A stretch of DNA of 64,000 nucleotides from NCBI RefSeq assembly GCF_010448835.1, contig NZ_CP048409.1, forward strand, positions 1,868,001 to 1,932,000, written 5' to 3'. The notes beneath the pieces were generated by a model, which saw only the letters and a program-made list of their open reading frames with translations, was not told the origin of the DNA and searched no databases. This DNA is from Draconibacterium halophilum. GTDB lineage: Bacteria > Bacteroidota > Bacteroidia > Bacteroidales > Prolixibacteraceae. Shown here one piece after another: positions 53,134-59,770 of this stretch; positions within the stretch are counted from its first letter, which is position 1; the number at the start of each line of letters is the position of its first letter. The position numbers and the translations under genes are program-made.

Positions 53134-54396
53134 ATGATGAGTGAATTAATAAAAAAGGCTTACGAAATAGCCAAAGAGCAATATGCGGCAATTGGTGTTG
53201 ACACCGAAGAAGCCATTGCAAAAATGAAAGATGTAAATATTTCGTTGCACTGCTGGCAAACGGATGATGTTGGCGGATTTGAAACAGCTGATGGCGAACT
53301 TTCAGGTGGAATTCAGGCAACCGGAAATTATCCCGGAAAAGCAACGACTATTGAGCAAATGCGCACCGACCTTGAAAAAGTACTGACTTTGCTCCCCGGT
53401 AAACAACGTTTAAACCTACACGCAATTTACGGCGATTTTCAGAGCGAAAAAGTGGATCGCGACGAGATTGAAGTAAAACATTTTCAAAGCTGGATAGATT
53501 GGTGTAAAGCACAGGGAATTGGTATGGATTTTAACGCCACTTGTTTTTCACACGACCGTGCAGCCGATGGTTTTACCTTGTCGAGTAAGAACGAAGAAAA
53601 CCGAAAGTTTTGGGTGGAGCACGTAAAACGTTGTCGCGCTATTTCTGCCGAAGCAGGGAAGCAGCTGGGTACACCTTGTGTGCACAATACCTGGATTCCC
53701 GATGGAACAAAAGATACACCGATTGATCGTAATGGATACCGTGCAAATTTGAAGAAATCGCTTGACGAAGCGATGGCAACCGAGTACCCAAAAGAGCACA
53801 TGAAAGACGCAGTTGAGAGTAAATTATTTGGTATTGGTGTGGAATCGATGACGGTTGGTTCGCACGATTTTTACCTGGGATATGCCATTAAAAACGATAA
53901 GTTGATTTGTTTAGATAACGGGCACTTCCATCCAACCGAGCAGGTAGGCGACAAAATTTCTGCGGTACTTCAGTTTGTTGATGAGATATTGTTGCATGTT
54001 ACCCGTCCGGTTCGCTGGGATTCTGATCACGTTGTTACATTAAACGAAGATGTTCAGTTGATCGCTTCAGAAATTATGCGTAACAATTTTCTTGACCGTG
54101 TAAATATTGGTTTAGACTTTTTTGATGCATCTATCAACCGTATTGGTGCGTATGTAACTGGTACGCGCGCTGCTCAAAAAGCTTTCCTTATTGCTGCTCT
54201 TGAGCCTACAAAAGCTTTGGTAGCCATTGAAGAAGCTGGTAAAAACTTCGAGCGTTTGGCCATGTTGGAAGAATTGAAAACGATGCCGTTTAGTGCTGTT
54301 TGGGATTATTACTGTTTGCAGGAGGGTGTGCCAACCGGTATGGATTATATTGGCAAAATTCAGCAGTACGAAAAAGACGTGCTTTTAAAAAGATAA
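53134..54396 (+). CDS. rhaA: L-rhamnose isomerase
   Basis: The 420-residue enzyme isomerises L-rhamnose to L-rhamnulose with Mn or another divalent metal. RhaA-family segments are clear: KMKDVNISLHCWQTDDVGGFE, split here as VNISLHCWQTDDVGGFE, GIQATGNYPGKATT, LNLHAIYGDF, GMDFNATCFSHDRA, YLGYAIKNDKLICLDNGHFH and HVTRPVRWDSDHVV, the latter two carrying metal ligands. The start may be 53134 or the next ATG at 53137. It is followed by rhaB after 71 bases, which contain a hairpin. Confidence 0.97.
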   Translation: MMSELIKKAYEIAKEQYAAIGVDTEEAIAKMKDVNISLHCWQTDDVGGFETADGELSGGIQATGNYPGKATTIEQMRTDLEKVLTLLPGKQRLNLHAIYGDFQSEKVDRDEIEVKHFQSWIDWCKAQGIGMDFNATCFSHDRAADGFTLSSKNEENRKFWVEHVKRCRAISAEAGKQLGTPCVHNTWIPDGTKDTPIDRNGYRANLKKSLDEAMATEYPKEHMKDAVESKLFGIGVESMTVGSHDFYLGYAIKNDKLICLDNGHFHPTEQVGDKISAVLQFVDEILLHVTRPVRWDSDHVVTLNEDVQLIASEIMRNNFLDRVNIGLDFFDASINRIGAYVTGTRAAQKAFLIAALEPTKALVAIEEAGKNFERLAMLEELKTMPFSAVWDYYCLQEGVPTGMDYIGKIQQYEKDVLLKR

Positions 54397-54413
54397 GTTA
54401 AGTTTCTAATTTC

Positions 54414-54456
54414 AATCCTCTTCTGTCTCTTTTTGATAGAATAGGGGAGGATTTTT
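54414..54456 (+). terminator. Hairpin between rhaA and rhaB, attenuator-like
   Basis: AATCCTC (54414-54420) pairs with GAGGATT (54447-54453) across a 26-base loop and is followed by a short T run (54452-54456). It could reduce rhaB transcription relative to rhaA. Large loop makes it a weak candidate. Confidence 0.4.
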
Positions 54457-54467
54457 ATCATCAAAAA

Positions 54468-55829
54468 ATGATCGAGGTAATAGCTGTTTTCGATATTGGA
54501 AAAACCAACAAAAAAGTATTGTTGTTCGACAGCAATTTTAAGGTTGTAAAACAGCACGAAGAGAAGTTTCCGGTAATATCCGACGATGACGGATTTGAGT
54601 GCGACGACATCGATCTGATCACTTCGTGGATAAGCAAAAGCCTGGAAGAAATTGCAGCCGGTAACGAATACGATTTGAAAGGTGTAAATTTTTCAACTTA
54701 CGGTGCATCGTTAATGTTTCTTGATGAAAAAGGACAGCGACAGACACCGGTTTACAACTATTTAAAGGAGATTCCTGAAACTATTGCAGCGGATCTTTTT
54801 AATCAGTATGGTGGTAAAAATGAGTTTTGCCGAAAAACGGCCAGCCCGGCGTTGGGATTATTGTTGAATTCCGGAATTCAAATATTGTGGTTAAAACAAG
54901 AGAAACCAGAAGTGTCTAAGAAGGTAAAATCTGTGTTACATTTTCCGCAATATTTATCGTACACTTTATCAAACGAGATTGTTTCGGAGCCGACATCGAT
55001 CGGGTGCCATACCTTTATGTGGGATTTCGATCAAATGCAATATCATCAGTGGATATCGGATAATGAAATTGCTTTACCGGAACCTGTCAACAATGCTGTG
55101 GTTTTTCCGGTCGACGTGGCTGGAAAAAAGGTGAAAGTTGGAATAGGTATTCACGATAGTTCGGCTTCGCTGGTGCCTTATTTAAAAGCCAGTCCGGCAA
55201 AATTTATTTTGGTATCAACCGGGACGTGGTGTATAAACATGAATCCATATTACGAAGAGCCATTAACCGCTGATGAGTTGGAACAAGACTGTTTGTGTTT
55301 CTTGACACCAACCAAGGATCAGGTAAAATCGTCTCGTTTATTTATGGGGTATTTTCACGAGGTTTGGGCTGAAAAACTGGCCAAACATTTTGATGTTCCC
55401 GGAGATTCATTTAAAGCCGTTAAAAATAATCCGGAATTAATAAGCGCGCTTTCAAATAAGTATGAAGACACTTCCGTATATTTTTCCAATGGCAAGGAAA
55501 GTTTTCAGGAAGGGTTGAAGGCAGTTGACCTGAGTGTTTTTACAAATTACGAGGAATCATACACCAAATTGATGATCGATCTGACCGCACTTTGTGTAAC
55601 AAGCATCAAGCTGGTTGTTCCTGAAAATGATAATACTGAAATTTTGTACGTTTCAGGAGGTTTTGCCCGAAACCCAACTTTTATTGAGTTACTGAAAAAG
55701 AGCTTTCCGGCTAAAACGGTTCTGATATCAGAGATTGATAATTCAAGTGCACTTGGTGCTGCAATGGTTATTGCCGATACTTTATCGGATGCCGATGTTG
55801 CAAACCTTGATCTCGGGATTCAGGTGTAA
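54468..55829 (+). CDS. rhaB: Rhamnulokinase-type FGGY carbohydrate kinase
   Basis: This 453-residue kinase phosphorylates, by context, L-rhamnulose to rhamnulose 1-phosphate. The phosphate loop VIAVFDIGKTNKKVLLFD, the ATP-binding FILVSTGTWCINMNPYYEE and the C-terminal ILYVSGGFARNPTFIELL and SSALGAAMVIAD support the FGGY family. It is a little shorter than E. coli RhaB. The substrate call rests on its place after rhaT, rhaM and rhaA. A rhamnulose-1-phosphate aldolase gene does not follow; the next gene is a convergent GntR regulator. Confidence 0.83.
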   Translation: MIEVIAVFDIGKTNKKVLLFDSNFKVVKQHEEKFPVISDDDGFECDDIDLITSWISKSLEEIAAGNEYDLKGVNFSTYGASLMFLDEKGQRQTPVYNYLKEIPETIAADLFNQYGGKNEFCRKTASPALGLLLNSGIQILWLKQEKPEVSKKVKSVLHFPQYLSYTLSNEIVSEPTSIGCHTFMWDFDQMQYHQWISDNEIALPEPVNNAVVFPVDVAGKKVKVGIGIHDSSASLVPYLKASPAKFILVSTGTWCINMNPYYEEPLTADELEQDCLCFLTPTKDQVKSSRLFMGYFHEVWAEKLAKHFDVPGDSFKAVKNNPELISALSNKYEDTSVYFSNGKESFQEGLKAVDLSVFTNYEESYTKLMIDLTALCVTSIKLVVPENDNTEILYVSGGFARNPTFIELLKKSFPAKTVLISEIDNSSALGAAMVIADTLSDADVANLDLGIQV

Positions 55830-55890
55830 TTCGCCGGTAAATATGCATTGTGTGTTCTAATACTGTAGCGGATTTAATTTAGATGTAGAA

Positions 55891-56610
55891 TTAAAACGTC
55901 CCAAAAATAGCGTACTTCTCGCTGTTGCAGTAAACCTGGCTGTAAATAAAAAAACCTTCGCGACTGGTTTCCATTTTTCGGTTGATATGAAGAATAGGGT
56001 GGCCCTCTTTTACATTCAGGTACTCCTGAATTTTATCATCGGCCAAAATGGCCATCAGGCGTTGTTCGCCACCGGTAACTTCAATGTCGTAAATAGTGCG
56101 CAGGATGTTGAAGAGCGATTTGTTCTCCAGGTTTCGACTGATAAAACGACGCAGGTTGATGTTGGGCATCATGGTAATGTCATAGAAAACAGGCTGTTTG
56201 TTCATGATCCGCAATCGCTCGAAATAAATACAGCCAAATTCTTCTTCATTATTCAAGAGTGGATAGGCGAGATTTGTGGTATCCCACTGTCTTATCTCCG
56301 GTTTTACAATAATTTTTGTGATCAGGTTTTCTTGTCCAACTGCACTGGTGGTACCCGATAACGACAAAATTCCAACCCCTTGTGGAACGCCCATCACGAT
56401 ACTTCCTTTGCCTTGTTTTTTTTTGATGTATCCTTCGTGAACAAGACGATCAAGTGCTTTCCGAATGGTTGGTCGTGTGGTCTGATGTACCGCACATAGT
56501 TCGTTTTCCGATGGTAGAATGTCTCCTTTTTGGTAAACTCCATCTGATATGTGTTTGCGAATAATTTCGTAAACAACTTTGTATTGCGGTAAATTTTTGT
56601 TCAGACGCAT
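55891..56610 (-). CDS. GntR/HutC-family regulator with UTRA domain, probable repressor of the dehydrogenase operon
   Basis: From ATG 56610 (MRLNKNLPQYKVVYE) the protein is 239 residues; the open frame extends further to 56679 but the family start is at 56610. An N-terminal GntR winged helix covers ~1-75 (YQKGDILPSENELCAVHQTT, RPTIRKALDRLVHEGYIKKK), followed by a UTRA ligand domain (FERLRIMNKQPVFYDITMMP, GEQRLMAILADDKIQEYLNV). It is divergent from the E2 gene, with two ACTTGTA-type palindromes between them. Regulation of the dehydrogenase operon and itself is inferred. Confidence 0.87.
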   Translation of the reverse strand: MRLNKNLPQYKVVYEIIRKHISDGVYQKGDILPSENELCAVHQTTRPTIRKALDRLVHEGYIKKKQGKGSIVMGVPQGVGILSLSGTTSAVGQENLITKIIVKPEIRQWDTTNLAYPLLNNEEEFGCIYFERLRIMNKQPVFYDITMMPNINLRRFISRNLENKSLFNILRTIYDIEVTGGEQRLMAILADDKIQEYLNVKEGHPILHINRKMETSREGFFIYSQVYCNSEKYAIFGTF

Positions 56611-56632
56611 TTTTTGATTTTTTGTCGAGTGA

Positions 56633-56703
56633 CAAATATAAGCGATTTTCTTATTAGATGTAAAGACAAAATTAAACAAATGTGTTTACAAGTTACTTGT
56701 AAA
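56633..56703 (-). promoter_or_regulatory. gntR promoter -7 box and 19-bp palindromic operator
   Basis: On the minus strand TATATTTG (56640-56633) is the -7 box of the gntR gene, with TTTA 20 bases upstream as a weak -33. Upstream, TTTACAAGT-T-ACTTGTAAA (56685-56703) is a perfect 19-bp palindrome typical of GntR-family operators. Confidence 0.75.
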
Positions 56704-56752
56704 TATGTCAAAAAGATTGTAGATTAGGGTTTTAGGTAAAAACGATGAATTA

Positions 56753-56785
56753 ACTTGTAAATACAAGTAGCGTAGGTTATGTTTG
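56753..56785 (+). promoter_or_regulatory. E2 promoter with second operator
   Basis: TATGTTTG at 56778-56785 is the -7 box, with TTG at 56755-56757 and a 20-base spacer. The palindrome ACTTGTA-AA-TACAAGT (56753-56768) covers the -33 box, so bound GntR would block the promoter. The ATG of E2 is 19 bases after the -7 box. Confidence 0.8.
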
Positions 56786-56804
56786 TCCAAAATATTAAAA
56801 AATT

Positions 56805-58118
56805 ATGGCTACACCAATTATAATGCCTCGCCAGGGGCAATCCGTTGAATCCTGCATCTTTACCGAATGGACGAAAGAGGTAGGCGAAGAAGTTAAAAAG
56901 GGCGATGCGCTCTTTGCTTATGAAACTGATAAAGCATCCTTTGAACAGGAAGCTGAAGAAGATGGCGTTTTGCTGGCTGTGTTTTGCGAAGAAGGAGATG
57001 AGGTGCCTGTTTTGCAAACTATTGGCGTAATTGGAAAGCCGGGCGAAAACATCGATGAGTTTTCTGCCGGAACAGCACCGGAAGATGGTGCTGAAGTAAA
57101 AGAGGAGGTTGAAGAAGTTTCTGAGGAAAAAGAGGAAGAGGTTCAGGTAGTATTAAAAGAAAATACTGAGGGTGAGAAAGTGAAGATTTCTCCGCGGGCT
57201 AAAAGGCTTGCGGAAAAGAAGGCAGTACCTTACGAATCGATTAAAGGTTCAGGTCCCGAAGGACGCGTTATTGAGCGTGATGTGAAAGCGTTTGCTGCAT
57301 CGCAACCTAAAATGTCGCCACTGGCAAAAGAAGTTGCTAAAGCTGAAGGACTGGAACCAGCTAGCGAAGGAAGTGGATTGGCCGGAACAGTTAAAGCTTC
57401 AGATCTTGGAGCAAATCCTGTTTATGCCGATGATTTCGAAATCAAGAAAATGCCACATATTCGCAAGTTGATTGCCAAAGCAATGTATCAGTCCTTGCAG
57501 AATTCGGCACAATTAACGCACCATTTAGGTGCAGATGCAAGAAGAATGCTTGCCTTACGAAAAGAAATAAAAGCTAAAGAAGGTGCTCCGAATATTACAT
57601 TAAACGATATGGTTTGTTTCGCGGTTATTAAAGCGCTGAAACAATTTCCTGATGTAAATGCACATTTCCTTGGCGACAGCGTAAAATATTTCAATAAAGT
57701 ACATTTAGGGCTGGCTGTTGATACCGACCGTGGTTTGATGGTTCCGGTAATTAAAAATGCCGATGACCTGTCAATAACCGGATTGTGTAACCAGCTTAAA
57801 GATGTTGCGGATTCTTGTCGTACAGGAAGCGTAGATCCGGAGTTACTTTCTTCTGAGGCTGCATCGTTTACCGTTTCGAACCTTGGAAATTACGGTGTTG
57901 AAATGTTTACACCGGTAATCAACTTGCCGCAGGTAGCAATTCTGGGAGTAAATACCATTGTGCCTCGACCAAAAGATCTGGGCGACGGAGTATACGGTTT
58001 TGTGCCTTATATGGGCTTGAGTTTGACTTACGATCACCAGGCACTTGATGGCGGAATGGCAACACGTTTTGTGAAGCAGGTAGCTATTGAAATTGAAAAC
58101 TTAACGATTGAATATTAG
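56805..58118 (+). CDS. Dihydrolipoamide acyltransferase (E2) of a 2-oxoacid dehydrogenase complex
   Basis: The 437-residue protein has an N-terminal lipoyl domain (lipoyl Lys43 in ETDKASFE), an acidic linker, then two peripheral-subunit-binding-like domains (residues ~127-162, KISPRAKRLAEKKAVPYESI, and ~169-201, KMSPLAKEVAKAEGLEPASE). The C-terminal catalytic domain has the active-site His411 and Asp415 (YDHQALDGG). It transfers the acyl group to CoA. Only one E3/E1-binding domain is usual, so two is notable. It heads the operon facing the GntR regulator. Confidence 0.9.
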   Translation: MATPIIMPRQGQSVESCIFTEWTKEVGEEVKKGDALFAYETDKASFEQEAEEDGVLLAVFCEEGDEVPVLQTIGVIGKPGENIDEFSAGTAPEDGAEVKEEVEEVSEEKEEEVQVVLKENTEGEKVKISPRAKRLAEKKAVPYESIKGSGPEGRVIERDVKAFAASQPKMSPLAKEVAKAEGLEPASEGSGLAGTVKASDLGANPVYADDFEIKKMPHIRKLIAKAMYQSLQNSAQLTHHLGADARRMLALRKEIKAKEGAPNITLNDMVCFAVIKALKQFPDVNAHFLGDSVKYFNKVHLGLAVDTDRGLMVPVIKNADDLSITGLCNQLKDVADSCRTGSVDPELLSSEAASFTVSNLGNYGVEMFTPVINLPQVAILGVNTIVPRPKDLGDGVYGFVPYMGLSLTYDHQALDGGMATRFVKQVAIEIENLTIEY

Positions 58119-58259
58119 CCCCTCCTTACCTCCCCGAAGGGGAGGAGAAGAGACGTTGATATGTGTTTGTTAGAGAGTTTACGATGTTAAAAATAGGTGT
58201 TTGAAAAATAGATTTTAAAAAAATTAAACCCTCCCCTTTGGGGGAGATGGAGGGGGCTT
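58119..58259. repeat. GC-rich inverted modules filling the E2-E3 gap
   Basis: The first arm, AGCCCCTCC then hairpin CCTCCCC-GAA-GGGGAGG (58129-58145), is mirrored by the second arm, with hairpin CTCCCC-TTTG-GGGGAG (58231-58246) followed by GGAGGGGGCT. The second arm ends 2 bases before the E3 ATG, supplying a GGAGGGGG stretch as a possible ribosome-binding site. Confidence 0.7.
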
Positions 58260-59621
58260 ATGAAGTACGATTTAGCAATTATAGGTGCCGGACCGGGTGG
58301 GTATGTTGCCGCCGAAAGAGCCGGAGCAAAAGGACTGAAAGTGGTTCTTTTTGAAAAGAAGGAACTTGGCGGTGTTTGTTTAAACGAAGGTTGTATTCCT
58401 ACAAAAACTTTGCTGTACGGTGCTAAAATATACGATAGCGCAAAAAGCGGAAGTAAATATGGTGTGGAAGCGAATGATCTGTCGTTTAGCTTCAAAAAAA
58501 TGATGGCCCGCAAGAATAAAGTGGTGAAGAAGCTGGTAGGCGGCGTTGGCATGAAAATGAAGCAGTTTAATGTGGATGTGGTCAACGACGCTGCAGTGAT
58601 AAAAAAGAGAGGCGCTGAAGGTATTGAGATTGAAGCAGGAGGCAAAGAATATAATGCAGCCAACGTGATGATCTGTACCGGCTCCGAAGCTTTTGTTCCT
58701 CCAATTCCTGGTGTTCAGGGGAATGAAGAAGTTTTAACCAATCGTGAGATTTTGCAACTGAAAGAACAGCCAAAATCGTTGGTGATCATTGGCGGTGGTG
58801 TAATCGGAATGGAATTCGCCAGTATTTTTAACAGTCTGGGTACGAAAGTTACCATTATTGAAATGCTGGATGAAATCCTGACCGGAATGGACAAAGGACA
58901 AAGTGCCCTATTGCGTCAGATGTACGCCAAAAAAGGCATTGAGTTCAACTTGTCGTCAAAAGTTACAAAGGTTGACGGAACAAAAGTAACCTTCGAAAAA
59001 GACGGAAAAGTAACCGAAATTGAAGGCGATAAAATATTAATGAGCGTTGGTCGTAAGCCGGTAACTCAGGGATTTGGATTGGAAAATCTGGGTGTTGAGT
59101 TATTTAAAGGCGGAATTAAAGTCGATGAAAAAATGCGCACCAATATTCCGAATGTTTACGCTGCCGGCGATGTAACAGGTTTCTCATTGTTGGCACATAC
59201 TGCCAGTCGCGAAGGCGAAGTGGTGGTCAACAACCTTTCCGGTCGTCCGGATAAAATGCGCTACAATGCTATTCCTGCTGTAGTTTATACTAATCCTGAA
59301 ATTTCGGGTGTTGGCTTGACCGAAGAGACAGCTAAAGCAAAAGGTATCGATTATAAAATTGCCGAACTACCAATGGCTTACGCCGGAAGATTTGTTGTCG
59401 AAAATGAAGGTGGCAGCGGATCGTGTAAAGTATTGGTTGGTGCAAAATACGGCGAGGTGCTCGGTGTTCACATGATCGGAAATCCATCGAGTGAAATGAT
59501 CTACGGTGCCTGCATGGCCATCGAAGCCGAAATGACACTGAAAGAAATGGAAGAAGTGGTATTCCCGCATCCAACAGTTTCGGAGATATTTAAAGAAACT
59601 GTTTTTAGTTTTGGGCATTAA
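58260..59621 (+). CDS. lpdA: Dihydrolipoyl dehydrogenase (E3)
   Basis: The 453-residue flavoprotein reoxidises the dihydrolipoyl group of E2 with NAD+. It has the FAD loop LAIIGAGPGGYVAAERAG, the redox disulfide Cys40-Cys45 in GGVCLNEGCIPTKTL, the NAD loop VIIGGGVIGMEFASIF, a second FAD motif YAAGDVTG and the C-terminal catalytic FPHPTVSEIFKE. It is the second gene of the operon. Its ATG directly follows a GC-rich repeat arm, and the next gap holds a matching pair of arms. Confidence 0.96.
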   Translation: MKYDLAIIGAGPGGYVAAERAGAKGLKVVLFEKKELGGVCLNEGCIPTKTLLYGAKIYDSAKSGSKYGVEANDLSFSFKKMMARKNKVVKKLVGGVGMKMKQFNVDVVNDAAVIKKRGAEGIEIEAGGKEYNAANVMICTGSEAFVPPIPGVQGNEEVLTNREILQLKEQPKSLVIIGGGVIGMEFASIFNSLGTKVTIIEMLDEILTGMDKGQSALLRQMYAKKGIEFNLSSKVTKVDGTKVTFEKDGKVTEIEGDKILMSVGRKPVTQGFGLENLGVELFKGGIKVDEKMRTNIPNVYAAGDVTGFSLLAHTASREGEVVVNNLSGRPDKMRYNAIPAVVYTNPEISGVGLTEETAKAKGIDYKIAELPMAYAGRFVVENEGGSGSCKVLVGAKYGEVLGVHMIGNPSSEMIYGACMAIEAEMTLKEMEEVVFPHPTVSEIFKETVFSFGH

Positions 59622-59765
59622 AGCCCCCTTTGTCCTGCGGACATTTCCCCCGAGGGGGAAAACAGAGGGCTGCTAAGAAGGCAGAAATGAATTATAAATT
59701 TAAATAATAACCAATAGCAACCATGTCCTCCCCCGAGGGGGAGTTAGTGGGGGCTTCAAAACAAA
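59622..59765. repeat. GC-rich inverted modules filling the E3-E1 gap
   Basis: The first arm, AGCCCCCTTTGTCC then a TTTCCCCC-GA-GGGGGAAA hairpin, lies just after the E3 stop. The reverse-oriented second arm has a CTCCCCC-GA-GGGGGAG hairpin and GGGGGCTTC (59726-59757). The overlong frame of the next gene runs through the second arm. Confidence 0.7.
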
Positions 59766-59770
59766 ATAGT

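Noticed and set aside
59723..59770. Upstream ATG extending the E1 protein by 16 residues (MSSPEGELVGASKQNS)
   Set aside because: The extension is encoded by a GC-rich repeat arm shared with other intergenic sites, and E1-like sequence begins only after the ATG at 59771.
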